NCBI RefSeq assembly: GCF_905201705.1
Contig: NZ_CAJKOX010000006.1
Span: 81,163-145,162, forward strand
Origin: an uncultured Marvinbryantia sp.
GTDB lineage: Bacteria > Bacillota > Clostridia > Lachnospirales > Lachnospiraceae
Length of the DNA stretch: 64,000 nucleotides
Direction of reading: 5' to 3'
Shown: positions 51,928 through 61,711 of the stretch, in pieces
How the letters are laid out: each line of letters begins with the position of its first letter
Position numbering within the stretch: the first letter of the stretch is position 1
Made by a program: the position numbers and the translations under genes
Notes under the pieces: model-generated
Databases searched by the model: none
The model's input: the letters and a program-made list of their open reading frames with translations, nothing else
Told to the model about the DNA's origin: nothing

Positions 51928-51971
51928 ATCTGTGCAGGCTTCCTGTCTTCCATCAGAAAGCCTGCACAGAT
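51928..51971 (+). terminator. Terminator of the amino-acid ABC operon
   Basis: ATCTGTGCAGGCTT and AAGCCTGCACAGAT form a 14-bp stem with a 16-nt loop, then TTCCTCTTT. Confidence 0.8.
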
Positions 51972-52011
51972 TTCCTCTTTATACCAAAACCTTCTGCTGT
52001 CCCATCTTCCT

Positions 52012-53709
52012 TTATGCTCTTCCAATCAATACTTTCTTTCCGCAGAATGCAAATCCATATTTACGGATCTGCGTTTCCGGTATGCCCTTTTCCTCCAGCA
52101 CAGAAGCATACTTCTTTTCCTCGATCTGCAAAAGCGCCGCTTTCACAGCATCCTCCAGCGTTTTTTCCTCCTCCGTGTCCTGTACCTTAAATTCTATGAT
52201 AATTCCCGCATCCTGCGGATTTCTCGGCTCCAGCAAAACATCATATCTCCCGAATCCACTCTCCCGGTTTGAGGTAATCACATAGCGGTTCTCCAGAGTG
52301 ACCATCATTCCCAGCACAAATCCGTGATAAAACCGTTCCGGGGCGCTGTCGGCAGACGGTTTGTTTCCGCAGTCAAAGTAGCTGAACATTACCCTTGCCA
52401 CCCGGTTCATATACGCGTTCATCGCTTTCAGGTCGTCCTCTAAAAGCGCTTTGATAAACTCATGATAGCTGTCCGCAGACGGTGCAAACCATCCCCGCAC
52501 CATATTGCGGAACATGATCATCGTCTCAAAATTTGTAATCTCCAGCTCATATATTTCTTTCCATTCCGTATAGCCGGACTGCTCCGTCCGGTAACTTTTT
52601 ACTCTGAGATAACCGCTCGCAAGGAGAAGGCTCCAGATCGCATTTTCATCCAGTTCCAGTTGATCATAAACAATCTGCTCGTCCACCTCAGTTTCAATGC
52701 TTTTTCCCAGAAGGAGCTGCCGGAAGGTTTCTTTGATCTGGTTGCCGCCCTCTCTGATCAGCTTTCCCACCAGACTGTTGCTGCTGGTATTTGCCCAGTA
52801 GGTGCCAACTCTCTTATTGGATAGATAATTAATGATCGACCACGGATTATAAATGTCACTGACACCGCCAAATGTAAATCCGTCATACCATTTTTTCACT
52901 TCTTTTTTCCGGTCCGCTAAACCGTATTCCTCCAGTGACCGGAAAACCTCTTCCTCCGTGAAGCCAAACGAAGCACCGTATAACGGCGAGGTCGTTGTCA
53001 CTACTTTCAGATTATTCAGATCCGAAAAAACAGACTCCCTGCTCACTCTGGTAATCCCCGTCATGATCGCCCGTTCCAGATAACGGTTTCCTTTAAATGT
53101 ACTGTTAAATAAACTGCGCGTAAACGCCGTTATTTCTTCCCAGTAACCGTCCACATAAGCCTCCTGCATCGGAGTATCGTATTCATCCAGCAGAATGATC
53201 GCTTTCTTTCCATAGTAGCGGTACAGATACTCTGACATTCTGCCTAACGCGTCCGTGATATCCGCATCATCGCTGTCGGAGGAAAGCCCAAGATAATACT
53301 GCCGTTCCTTTTCATTCAGGGTATCTCCCTGCAGCAGAAAGTCATACTGGTTGTATACCCTTACGATCATTTCACAGATTTTTTTCCGTGCCTGTTCATA
53401 AGTTCTTTCTTTTACATTTGCAAAGCTTATGGAAATGACCGGATAGGTGCCCTGCAGCTTTCTGTATTTTTCCTCCTGCCAGATAGCCAGTCCCTCAAAC
53501 AGCCTGCTATCTTTATACGCAACCGAGAAAAAATGCTCTGCCATACTCATCGTCAGCGTTTTTCCGAAACGGCGCGGTCGCGTGATCAGCGTCACGTCGT
53601 CCATAGACTCCCACCATTCCTTAAGGAACAGCGTTTTATCAATATAAAATACATCCCTCGTAATGATCTTCTCAAAATCCTGGATTCCAATCGCAACCGT
53701 TTTTGCCAT
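52012..53709 (-). CDS. AAA-ATPase-like protein with C-terminal PD-(D/E)XK domain (DUF1703)
   Basis: A 565-residue protein of a large family in anaerobes. The N-terminal AAA-like ATPase has RPRRFGKTLTM as Walker A (about residues 43 to 53) and KAIILLDEYDTPM as Walker B. The C-terminal domain has GFGRYDVLLEP then AGIIIEFKV, the D and E-X-K of a nuclease-like fold. Such proteins are often in many copies per genome; no role is proven. GAGGTGACGGC precedes ATG 53709. It is alone between the terminator of the amino-acid operon and rhaD. Confidence 0.88.
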   Translation of the reverse strand: MAKTVAIGIQDFEKIITRDVFYIDKTLFLKEWWESMDDVTLITRPRRFGKTLTMSMAEHFFSVAYKDSRLFEGLAIWQEEKYRKLQGTYPVISISFANVKERTYEQARKKICEMIVRVYNQYDFLLQGDTLNEKERQYYLGLSSDSDDADITDALGRMSEYLYRYYGKKAIILLDEYDTPMQEAYVDGYWEEITAFTRSLFNSTFKGNRYLERAIMTGITRVSRESVFSDLNNLKVVTTTSPLYGASFGFTEEEVFRSLEEYGLADRKKEVKKWYDGFTFGGVSDIYNPWSIINYLSNKRVGTYWANTSSNSLVGKLIREGGNQIKETFRQLLLGKSIETEVDEQIVYDQLELDENAIWSLLLASGYLRVKSYRTEQSGYTEWKEIYELEITNFETMIMFRNMVRGWFAPSADSYHEFIKALLEDDLKAMNAYMNRVARVMFSYFDCGNKPSADSAPERFYHGFVLGMMVTLENRYVITSNRESGFGRYDVLLEPRNPQDAGIIIEFKVQDTEEEKTLEDAVKAALLQIEEKKYASVLEEKGIPETQIRKYGFAFCGKKVLIGRA

Positions 53710-53874
53710 GCCGTCACCTCGCCCAAAAGCCTTTTTCTACTATAACCCGGAGGTCTTCCTCTGCTTTATAGTATACCACAGCCGCAAAAATAAAGGTAGC
53801 GTATTTTAAGCCCCATCCTTAAAAACCTCTTCCTTAAGCTCTTCCGCGCCGGTATCCTTCTCCTCTTTTTCGTT

Positions 53875-54696
53875 TTATTTTTCGTAAAGAAACTCTTCCG
53901 GCAGATCTACCTTAAAAGCCTTTGCCAGCTGACGGAATTCGTCCGGCTGGATAGTCTGCCGCTTTCCTGCTCCCATAGAGAGCACCTTCACCAGGATTTC
54001 CGCAGATTTTTCCGCCGTGTGCATCAGTCCGAACGTCAGGTCAAAATCCTCGCCTGCCGCGAACATTCCATGATGCGCCCAGATTGCCAGATCATACTTT
54101 TTCATCAGCTCAGAGGTTGCCACCGCGATCTCTCTTCCGCCCGGCACCATCCACGGAACGACGCCGATCCCCTGCGGAAATACTACCGGGCACTCCGTTG
54201 CCATCTCCCAGATTTCGCGCGTAAACACCTTGTCCTCCAGCGGAAGCACAAAGGTCAGCGCAATGATATTGGGCGTATGCGCATGATAAACAACGCGGTA
54301 TTTCGGATCCTGAAGCTTCTTTACCTCCAGATTCATCAGATGGCTCGGAAGCTCCGAGGTCGGCCGTCCGCCGTTCACCAGTCCCCAGACAATCCGGTAA
54401 TTCTCCCCCTTTTCATCCAGCTCGATCATGCAGATGGAATCCTCCGGTTTAATGCTGACGTTGCGAAAGTACTTTCCGCTGCCTGTCACCAGGAAATATT
54501 CTTCTGCCAGCGCCGGAACCGACGTTCCGATCGGCCGCCACTCTCCCGGCGCAAAATTTTCGCGGACCGCTTCCACCTCTTCCGCCTTTACACGATAGGA
54601 GAGATTGCCGCCGTTGCGCTCATGCCAGCCCTGCTGCCAGCCGTCGTCCGCCATTCTGATAAAGTCCTGTACAAATGCTGCGTCCAAAAAATTCAT
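53875..54696 (-). CDS. rhaD: Rhamnulose-1-phosphate aldolase
   Basis: Splits L-rhamnulose 1-phosphate into dihydroxyacetone phosphate and L-lactaldehyde. The 273 residues have the class II zinc aldolase set: HERNGGNLSYRV, YFLVTGSGKYFRN, the zinc His pair in VVYHAHTPNIIALT, and AIWAHHGMFAAGEDFDLTFG. AAGGAGGACTTTAA precedes ATG. It is the last gene of the rhamnose operon. Confidence 0.94.
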   Translation of the reverse strand: MNFLDAAFVQDFIRMADDGWQQGWHERNGGNLSYRVKAEEVEAVRENFAPGEWRPIGTSVPALAEEYFLVTGSGKYFRNVSIKPEDSICMIELDEKGENYRIVWGLVNGGRPTSELPSHLMNLEVKKLQDPKYRVVYHAHTPNIIALTFVLPLEDKVFTREIWEMATECPVVFPQGIGVVPWMVPGGREIAVATSELMKKYDLAIWAHHGMFAAGEDFDLTFGLMHTAEKSAEILVKVLSMGAGKRQTIQPDEFRQLAKAFKVDLPEEFLYEK

Positions 54697-54721
54697 TTTA
54701 AAGTCCTCCTTCTATAAAAAA

Positions 54722-56140
54722 TTAACGGGTAATAACATCAACCGGGACATCAAAAATCTTTGCCACCTTGAGAATGGTGTCAATGTGTCTGCCGGAAGCC
54801 GCCGCCATGTGATGAGTCGGTCCCGCCTCGCTCCAACGATTGACAAATTCTCTTGCGCCGCAGGTAAAACGGGTTCTCATATTGGTATCACCGAAGGACA
54901 AAATCTTTCCTTCCTCATTTACGCCCTCCGCGGTCACAAATTTGAAGCGTCCGTCTCCGTCCTGGGTGATTGCCAGATACGTAACCGGTCCAAGATGCGG
55001 ATAAAACTGTGTCAGGTAACCGCCGCCGGTCTTTCCGTGGAATACCTTCACGATCTTCATCGTCGGCTTTTTTGCGGAAATCGCCGCATCACCGGAACCG
55101 CTGTGGCCGATGATGCAGATATCATCGTTAAAGTCGATCGAATACATTTCGGAGAGCTGTCCGGTGCCGGAGATGGTCTTTAAAATACTCATCGCCATAG
55201 CAACCTTCATATCGCCCTCCACCGCGCATGCCGTTCCCTGCTTGATCAGCATGGAAAACGCCGGTATCAGCATACTGTCCAGAACGCCCGCTTTTCCCTG
55301 CGCAAAGCCATCGTAGTGGGAGGCGATCAGACCAAGCTGCTCCTCCTTCACCCACTGCTCAAAGGCAACGACGTAGCGCGCCATCTCCCAGACTTCCTCC
55401 AGGCTTCCGCCGCCCTCAATCTCAAAGGTATCGAGGATATCCTGCGCTTTTTCGCGGATCGCCGCCTCATCGGTAATCTCGTCGGCGATCGCCCACATCT
55501 TCTCCCAGTCGAACTGCTTCGTATACAGGTGCATCCTGCGGTAAAGATTCGTCTCGTCTATGTACAGATCCATCATTCCCGGATAGGGCCTTCCGATCTG
55601 CGCAATATTTGTATCGCGGAATCTTCTCCGGCACTGCGCCGCCAGGCACCATTCGCCGATTTCCTTCTGCACCCCCTCATCGCCGCCCTCAACGACGCCG
55701 GTGATCACTGCGTGGCGCTTTCCGAAACGTTCCAGGTCCGCCACTGCCTCGCCGACTGCTCCGCAGGCGTAGCCCTCGCCCAGCCAGGCGGCAATGTCCG
55801 TATGGTCGTAATCAAGCGCCTTCCGTTTCTGCACATTGACCAGCACGACCGGTACATCCAGATCACGGATCGCAGGCAGCATATTGTAGGAGGTTGCATA
55901 GGTCAGCATCTGGACAAATACCAGGTCAACATCCGCCGCCCGGAATTTCCTTCCCGCCTCCATCGACTGCTCCTTTGTGGTGACGATTCCTCCGTCGATC
56001 GTGTTGACGGTATCCGGAAGTGTCTTTTTAAACGCCGCATACTGCCCCTCAAATTCCGGCACAAGCGACGGAAACTGCGGCAGGTATGCGCCGAGCGCAA
56101 CCGCAAACACTCCGATATTTGCTTTCGTATTCACAAGCAT
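54722..56140 (-). CDS. L-fucose/L-arabinose isomerase family protein in the rhamnose operon
   Basis: A 472-residue sugar isomerase of the FucI/AraA superfamily. Family phrases: VFVQMLTYATSYNMLPAI, WCLAAQCRRRF, GMMDLYIDETNLYR, CAVEGDMKVAMAMSILKTISG, and late FTCGAREFVNRWSEAGPTHHMA with candidate metal-site His and Glu. It lies between rhamnulokinase and aldolase where rhaA is expected, and is unlike classical RhaA. I infer it isomerises L-rhamnose to L-rhamnulose. GGAAAGGAGAAAAATACA precedes ATG 56140. An alternative is fucose or another deoxysugar. Confidence 0.82.
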   Translation of the reverse strand: MLVNTKANIGVFAVALGAYLPQFPSLVPEFEGQYAAFKKTLPDTVNTIDGGIVTTKEQSMEAGRKFRAADVDLVFVQMLTYATSYNMLPAIRDLDVPVVLVNVQKRKALDYDHTDIAAWLGEGYACGAVGEAVADLERFGKRHAVITGVVEGGDEGVQKEIGEWCLAAQCRRRFRDTNIAQIGRPYPGMMDLYIDETNLYRRMHLYTKQFDWEKMWAIADEITDEAAIREKAQDILDTFEIEGGGSLEEVWEMARYVVAFEQWVKEEQLGLIASHYDGFAQGKAGVLDSMLIPAFSMLIKQGTACAVEGDMKVAMAMSILKTISGTGQLSEMYSIDFNDDICIIGHSGSGDAAISAKKPTMKIVKVFHGKTGGGYLTQFYPHLGPVTYLAITQDGDGRFKFVTAEGVNEEGKILSFGDTNMRTRFTCGAREFVNRWSEAGPTHHMAAASGRHIDTILKVAKIFDVPVDVITR

Positions 56141-56161
56141 TGTATTTTTCTCTCCTTTCCT

Positions 56162-57586
56162 TTACTGCGCGGCCTTTTCTTTTTCCGGAACAAACACCCG
56201 GACGTCAAAGGACGCGAACACGCATTTTCTTGCATCAGACAGATTTTTTAATTCCCCGCTATGCAGCATCTGCGCCATGATATTGCCGATCGCCGTCGCC
56301 TCTCCCGGCCCTGCGCAGACCTTTTTTCCGGCTGCATCCGCCGTAAGCTGATTTAAATATGCCGCATTGGAGCCGCCGCCGATAATATGGATCGCATCAT
56401 AGTGCGTCCCGGTATTCCGTTCGATTTCCCGTTCCGTTTTCGCGTAGCACTCCGCCAGGCTGTGGTAAATGACGCAGGCGAGCTCCCCGACCGTCTCCGG
56501 CACCAGCTGCCCCGTGCGCCTGCAGTAGCTTCGTATTTCCTCCGTCATGCTCTCCGGCGCCAGGAAGCAGTCATCTGAGACATCCACCCGTGAGGGGAAG
56601 TTATCCGCCTGCTCCGCCAGGCTGCACAGCTCTGCGAACGAATACGCATCCTCATACTCATGCCGCACAGACTGGATCATCCAGAGCCCCATGATGTTTT
56701 TCAGGTAGCGGAACCGGTGCTCATATCCACCTTCATTTGTAAAGTTCGCCCTGCGGCTTTCCTCGCTGCAGTCCGCCTCCGTCAGTTCGACGCCCATCAG
56801 CGACCAGGTGCCGGAGCTGATATACAGCGCTTTCCCATCCGCCGCCGGCATCGCCATCACCGCCGAGGCCGTGTCGTGGCTCGCGCACAGCACCACCTTA
56901 CAGTTAAAGCCAACCTCCTTTGCAACGCACTCCTTCAGCATTCCCACCTCTGTTCCCGGCATCTGCAGCGGAAGGAACATCTCCTCCGGAAGCCCTAAAA
57001 GGCGGATCAGCTCCATATCCCACTGAAACGTCCTCGGATCAGCAAGCTGGGTAGACGTTCCATTCGTGTACTCCGAGCACTTTTTCCCTGTCAGCAGAAA
57101 CTGAAAATAATCCGGCAGCATCAGAAATGTCCTTGCTTTTGACAGAAGCTCCGGCCGCTGAAGCCTGTCCGCCATAAGCTGGTAGATCGTGTTGAAGCTC
57201 TGCCTCTGGATGCCGGTGCGCGCATAAAGCTCCGCCTCCGGTATCAGCCGGTACACCTCTTCTTCGATCCCGCGCGTCCTGCCGTCGCGGTAGCCGTAGG
57301 TGTCTCCGGGCACCTCATCGCTCTCATCAAGCAGAACATAGTCGACCGCCCAGGTATCGATCGACATGCTCACCGGAATTTTCCCGATTTCGGCGCATTT
57401 CTTCATGCCATTCAAAATTTCTGCAAACAGACGCTTTGTATCCCACAAAAGCCTACCGTCTCTGTTTTCCATCCGGTTTTCAAACCGGTAAACCTCCTCC
57501 AGATACAGCTTTCCGTCTTTTTTGCAGCCTAGCATATGTCTTCCGCTGGAAGCGCCAATGTCGACCGCCAGATAATAGCTGCACAT
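56162..57586 (-). CDS. rhaB: Rhamnulokinase
   Basis: Phosphorylates L-rhamnulose with ATP; FGGY-family sugar kinase. The 474 residues begin with YLAVDIGASSGRHMLG (phosphate 1), then SIDTWAVDYVLLDE, DGRTRGIEEEVYRLIP and CASHDTASAVMAMPA with the catalytic Asp region; late HIIGGGSNAAYLNQLTADAAG is the adenosine motif. AAGAAGGGGTGAT precedes ATG 57586. It is the first gene of the operon with the isomerase and rhaD. Confidence 0.93.
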   Translation of the reverse strand: MCSYYLAVDIGASSGRHMLGCKKDGKLYLEEVYRFENRMENRDGRLLWDTKRLFAEILNGMKKCAEIGKIPVSMSIDTWAVDYVLLDESDEVPGDTYGYRDGRTRGIEEEVYRLIPEAELYARTGIQRQSFNTIYQLMADRLQRPELLSKARTFLMLPDYFQFLLTGKKCSEYTNGTSTQLADPRTFQWDMELIRLLGLPEEMFLPLQMPGTEVGMLKECVAKEVGFNCKVVLCASHDTASAVMAMPAADGKALYISSGTWSLMGVELTEADCSEESRRANFTNEGGYEHRFRYLKNIMGLWMIQSVRHEYEDAYSFAELCSLAEQADNFPSRVDVSDDCFLAPESMTEEIRSYCRRTGQLVPETVGELACVIYHSLAECYAKTEREIERNTGTHYDAIHIIGGGSNAAYLNQLTADAAGKKVCAGPGEATAIGNIMAQMLHSGELKNLSDARKCVFASFDVRVFVPEKEKAAQ

Positions 57587-57757
57587 ATCACCCCTTCTTT
57601 CCTTTGCGTCCTGATATGACTATCATGTCCTCCGATTTTTCGCGCTTTGCTCCCTTAAAATCCCTGGTATCCTTATCATAAAAGAATTAAAGAAGGAGCG
57701 CTAGGTCGTTTCCCGACAAAAACAGGGACCTTATTTGCATTCTTCCCTCTCCATAAA

Positions 57758-57802
57758 AAATCCGGTGCCATATGCCTTCATCAGACATATAACACCGGAT
57801 TT
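57758..57802 (-). terminator. glmS terminator
   Basis: AAATCCGGTG with CATATG and the mirror CACCGGATTT form a long interrupted stem, followed on the minus strand by TTTTTATGG. Confidence 0.8.
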
Positions 57803-57815
57803 CCAATCGTATCAT

Positions 57816-59654
57816 TTACTCCACAGTTACACTCTTCGCCAGGTTTCTCGGCTTATCTACGTCAAGTCCCTTTGCCACCGATACATAATAGCCCATAAGC
57901 TGCAGCGGAATCACTGCCAGGGAGGTGGTAAAATGCGCGTCTGTTTTCGGCACATAAACCACAAAGTCCGCCGTATCCTCGATATTGTAGTTGCCGTAGG
58001 TCGTCAGTCCCATGAGATATGCGCCGCGGCTCTTACACTCGACCATGTTGCTGACCGTCTTTTCGTACAGCTCCTGCTGCGTCAGAACGCCAATGACAAG
58101 CGTGCCGTTCTCGATGAGGGAGATCGTACCGTGCTTCAGCTCACCCGCCGCATACGCCTCAGAGTGAATGTAGCTGATCTCCTTCATTTTCAGGCTTCCC
58201 TCCAGGGAAATTGCATAATCAATCCCTCTTCCGATAAAGAAAATATCCTTTGCCGCCGCCTGCTTCGACGCAAACCACTGGATGCGCTCCTTATCCTCGA
58301 TGATCCGTTTCATTTTATCCGGCAGCGTTTCCAACTCGGCAACATAATACGCATACTTTTCGTCGTCGATCTCGCCGCGCACCTTCGCGAGCTGAATCGC
58401 CAGCGCATAGCAGGCAATGAGCTGCGTGCTGTATGCCTTTGTGGTCGCAACTGCGATCTCCGGTCCGGCGAGCGTGTAGAATACATTATCCGCCTCGCGC
58501 GCGATGGAGGAACCGACCACATTTACAATGCCAAGCGTCTTGACGCCGCGGCTCTTTGCCTCGCGCAGCGCTGCCAGACTATCCGCCGTCTCTCCGGACT
58601 GGCTGATGATGATCACAAGCCCCTCGCCATCCAGCAGCGGCCTGCGGTAGCGGAACTCCGACGCAAGCTCAACGCGCACAGGAATCTTTGCCATATCCTC
58701 GATCACATACTGCGCCGCCACGCCGACGTGATACGCGGAGCCGCACGCCACAATGTAAATCTGACGGATGCCTCTCATCTCCTCCTCCGTCATGCCGACA
58801 TCGGAAAGGTCGATCGCACCCTCCTTCACCACGGAATGAATGGTATCCTCGACAGCCTTCGGCTGCTCGTGGATTTCCTTCATCATGAAATGCTCAAAGC
58901 CCGCCTTCTCCGCCGCCTCAGCATCCCACTCGATCTGCGTCAGCTCTTTCTCGATCTCATCGCCGTCCAGATTGTAAAAAGTGACTTTTCCCTTCTCTAA
59001 CCTGCCGATCTCCAAATTGCCAATATAGTATACATTCCTCGTATATTTCAGAATTGCCGGTACATCGGATGCCAGATAAGACTCGCCGTCCTCAACGCCA
59101 AGGATCATCGGACTGTCCTTGCGCGCCACATAAATCTCGCCCGGGTAGGCGTTAAACATCACAGCCAGCGCATAAGAGCCGCGGATACGCACCATCGCAT
59201 GGTTGATCGCATCCACCGGCGTACCCAGATATTTTTTATAGTAATAATCGATCAGCTTTACCGCCACCTCAGTATCCGTGGAGGAATAAAACTGATAGCC
59301 CTTCCGCAAAAGCTTTTCCTTTAATTCCTGATAATTCTCAATGATGCCGTTGTGCACTGCAACCACTGTGCCGTCGTCGCTGCAGTGCGGATGCGCATTG
59401 TCCTCGGACGGCTCGCCGTGCGTCGCCCAGCGGGTATGCCCGATGCCGCAGGTACCTGCAAGGCTCTGCCCGTTATTCGTCTTTTTTGCAAGCACAGACA
59501 ACCTGCCCTTCGCCTTCACCACTTCCGTTTTTCCATCGCCGTCCCGCACTGCCAGACCGGCGGAGTCGTAACCGCGGTACTCCAGCTTTGCCAATCCATC
59601 CAGCAATATTGGCGCCGCCTGGCGGTCACCGGTAAATCCTACAATTCCACACAT
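57816..59654 (-). CDS. glmS: Glutamine-fructose-6-phosphate aminotransferase (isomerizing)
   Basis: Makes glucosamine 6-phosphate from fructose 6-phosphate and glutamine for the cell wall. The true start is ATG 59654, giving MCGIVGFTGD with the glutaminase Cys1. The 612 residues have the N-terminal glutaminase (HTRWATHGEPSEDNAHPH) and two SIS domains (IVACGSAYHVG, SQSGETADSLAALREAKSRG, IGRGIDYAISLEGSLKMKEISYIHSEA). TAGAAATTATG is a poor ribosome site (CAGGAGATAGAAATT actually stands upstream). No glmS ribozyme is seen. Confidence 0.97.
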   Translation of the reverse strand: MCGIVGFTGDRQAAPILLDGLAKLEYRGYDSAGLAVRDGDGKTEVVKAKGRLSVLAKKTNNGQSLAGTCGIGHTRWATHGEPSEDNAHPHCSDDGTVVAVHNGIIENYQELKEKLLRKGYQFYSSTDTEVAVKLIDYYYKKYLGTPVDAINHAMVRIRGSYALAVMFNAYPGEIYVARKDSPMILGVEDGESYLASDVPAILKYTRNVYYIGNLEIGRLEKGKVTFYNLDGDEIEKELTQIEWDAEAAEKAGFEHFMMKEIHEQPKAVEDTIHSVVKEGAIDLSDVGMTEEEMRGIRQIYIVACGSAYHVGVAAQYVIEDMAKIPVRVELASEFRYRRPLLDGEGLVIIISQSGETADSLAALREAKSRGVKTLGIVNVVGSSIAREADNVFYTLAGPEIAVATTKAYSTQLIACYALAIQLAKVRGEIDDEKYAYYVAELETLPDKMKRIIEDKERIQWFASKQAAAKDIFFIGRGIDYAISLEGSLKMKEISYIHSEAYAAGELKHGTISLIENGTLVIGVLTQQELYEKTVSNMVECKSRGAYLMGLTTYGNYNIEDTADFVVYVPKTDAHFTTSLAVIPLQLMGYYVSVAKGLDVDKPRNLAKSVTVE

Positions 59655-59720
59655 AATTTCTATCTCCTGTAAATATGATTTATCATTATAATATGGAGCG
59701 ATCTGCACTCCTGGCATCAT

Positions 59721-59789
59721 ATTATATCATAGGATATGCGGATTTGCACTATCTAAATTCCGAAACACTGTACTGTCTAAATTCCGAAA
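59721..59789 (-). promoter_or_regulatory. glmS -10 and two upstream direct repeats
   Basis: TATAAT (complement of 59721-59726) is the -10. CTATCTAAATTCCGAAA (59749-59765) and CTGTCTAAATTCCGAAA (59773-59789) repeat at 24-bp period, next to the -35 region, and may be an operator. Confidence 0.5.
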
Positions 59790-59806
59790 TGCCGTGCATG
59801 ACAGCA

Positions 59807-59842
59807 AAAATCAGCGGAACGACTATATCGCCCGCTGATTTT
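59807..59842 (-). terminator. kduD terminator
   Basis: AAAATCAGCGG and CCGCTGATTTT with a 14-nt loop; T run follows on the minus strand. Confidence 0.8.
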
Positions 59843-59853
59843 CTCAGTTCATT

Positions 59854-60654
59854 TTACGGCTGTTTTCCAATGTATGCCAGGATGCCGCCATCCACATACA
59901 GAATATGTCCGTTTACAAAATCGGATGCCTCCGACGCCAGGAATACCACCGGTCCCATCAAATCCTCCGGGTTGCCCCAACGGGCAGCCGGCGTCTTTCC
60001 GACGATAAATTTGTCAAACGGATGCCGGGAGCCGTCCGGCTGCACCTCGCGCAGCGGCGCCGTCTGCGGCGTCGCAATATAGCCCGGTCCGATGCCGTTG
60101 CACTGAATGTTGTACTGTCCGTACTCCGACGCAATGTTCCGGGTGAGCATTTTCAGTCCACCCTTTGCCGCTGCATAGGCGGAAACCGTCTCGCGTCCAA
60201 GTTCGCTCATCATGGAGCAGACGTTGATGATCTTGCCGTGTCCCTTTTTGATCATGCCCGGGATCACTGCTTTGGAAACGATAAACGGCGCGTTTAAGTC
60301 AATGTCGACCACCTGCCGGAATTCTGCGGCGCTCATCTCGATCATCGGGATCCGTTTGATAATCCCGGCATTGTTTACCAAAATATCAACAGCGCCAAGC
60401 TCTTTTTCGATCTCCGCCACCATGTTCGCCACCTGCGCCTCGTCGGTCACGTCGCAAATATAGCCCCGCACTTCAATACCTTTTTCCGCATAGGCTGCCA
60501 GCGCCTTGTCCATGTGCTCCTGGCTGCGGCAGTTGAATGCGATCTTCGCGCCCGCCTGCGCCAGCGCCTCCGCCATCGCAAACCCGATGCCGTAAGCCGC
60601 GCCCGTCACCAGCGCCACTCTGCCCTCCAGGGAAAAGCTCTTCTGAATATCCAT
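59854..60654 (-). CDS. kduD: 2-deoxy-D-gluconate 3-dehydrogenase (KduD-type SDR)
   Basis: Reduces 2,5-diketo-3-deoxygluconate to KDG in pectin or uronate breakdown. The 266 residues have the SDR cofactor motif TGAAYGIGFAMAE, NNAG in DILVNNAGIIKR and the catalytic Tyr/Lys in SAYAAAKGG. AGGAGGACTTACGAA precedes ATG 60654, preferred over 60696. It follows kduI by 56 bp in the same operon. Confidence 0.9.
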   Translation of the reverse strand: MDIQKSFSLEGRVALVTGAAYGIGFAMAEALAQAGAKIAFNCRSQEHMDKALAAYAEKGIEVRGYICDVTDEAQVANMVAEIEKELGAVDILVNNAGIIKRIPMIEMSAAEFRQVVDIDLNAPFIVSKAVIPGMIKKGHGKIINVCSMMSELGRETVSAYAAAKGGLKMLTRNIASEYGQYNIQCNGIGPGYIATPQTAPLREVQPDGSRHPFDKFIVGKTPAARWGNPEDLMGPVVFLASEASDFVNGHILYVDGGILAYIGKQP

Positions 60655-60710
60655 TTCGTAAGTCCTCCTGTTTGCACCCATCTGCATGGAAACCATGTCC
60701 GCGGGCAGTA

Positions 60711-61574
60711 CTATCTCAGATCACGGTTGTCGATGCCGTCCATATCGTCGAAGTCCTGGTTTTCGCCTGCCATACCCCAGATAAAGGTGTACGCCTGTGA
60801 GCCGCTTCCCGCATGGATCGACCAGCTCGGCGAGATTACCGCCTCCTCATTGCGCACAACCAGATGACGCGTCTCCGTCGGCTCTCCCATGTAATGCATT
60901 ACAAAGGCATCCTCCGGAATATCGAAATACAGATAAACCTCCATTCTGCGGTCGTGCGTGTGGCACGGCATCGTGTTCCATACGCTGCCCGGCTCCAGCT
61001 TCGTCATACCCATCTCAAGCTGACAGCTCTCCACCTGTCCCGGCAGGATGTATTTGCAGATCGTGCGGTGATTGGACTGCTCCAGGGTGCCAAGCTCCAC
61101 CTTGTTCTCCGGTTTCACAATGACAACGCCCTCCTCCGGCTGACCTTCCGGCTTAATTAATACCGTCGGGCAGGTGCGGTGCGCCGGTACGCTGTTGATA
61201 TAGAATTTTGCCGGACATGCCGCGTCAGCGCTTGCAAAGGTGATGTCGCGCGCGCCCATTCCGATATACATCGCTTCCTTATACGCCACCTCATAAACCT
61301 TTCCGTCTACGGTAATTTTTCCGGCGCCGCCGATGTTGATCACGCCCATCTCTCTTCTCTGCAGGAAATATTCAGCGCGCAGCTCCTCGCCTGCCGTAAG
61401 CGTCAGCGTCTCCTTTACCGGCATCGCCGCCCCGGTGATAATGCGGTCGATGTGGCTGTAAACCAGTTTGATCTCCTCCGGCACAAACAGATCCTGGATC
61501 AGAAATTCCTCGCGCAGACGGTCTGTTGTGTAGTGTTTTACATCTCTCGGTGATACTGCAGTTCTAAGTTCCAT
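60711..61574 (-). CDS. kduI: 5-keto-4-deoxyuronate isomerase
   Basis: Isomerises 5-keto-4-deoxyuronate to 2,5-diketo-3-deoxygluconate. The 287 residues match KduI: YTTDRLREEFLIQDLF, RREMGVINIGGAGKI, KFYINSVPAHRTCP, and the metal-binding segment NTMPCHTHDRRMEVYLYFDIPED. AAGAAGGGGGATTTATTATC precedes ATG. First gene of kduI-kduD, divergent from the AraC regulator. Confidence 0.95.
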   Translation of the reverse strand: MELRTAVSPRDVKHYTTDRLREEFLIQDLFVPEEIKLVYSHIDRIITGAAMPVKETLTLTAGEELRAEYFLQRREMGVINIGGAGKITVDGKVYEVAYKEAMYIGMGARDITFASADAACPAKFYINSVPAHRTCPTVLIKPEGQPEEGVVIVKPENKVELGTLEQSNHRTICKYILPGQVESCQLEMGMTKLEPGSVWNTMPCHTHDRRMEVYLYFDIPEDAFVMHYMGEPTETRHLVVRNEEAVISPSWSIHAGSGSQAYTFIWGMAGENQDFDDMDGIDNRDLR

Positions 61575-61711
61575 GATAATAAATCCCCCTTCTTTGTATG
61601 TAGGTATAGAAATCCTGTGGGGTTTCTGCGCCTTTGCGCTTCTAACGTCCCCGATATGTTATAGTTTACCATATTCATATTTCTATTTCCTGTGTTCATT
61701 TATCATAAATC

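Noticed and set aside
59655..59853. glmS ribozyme upstream of glmS
   Set aside because: The leader is short and lacks the conserved ribozyme core; only a -10 box and repeats are visible.
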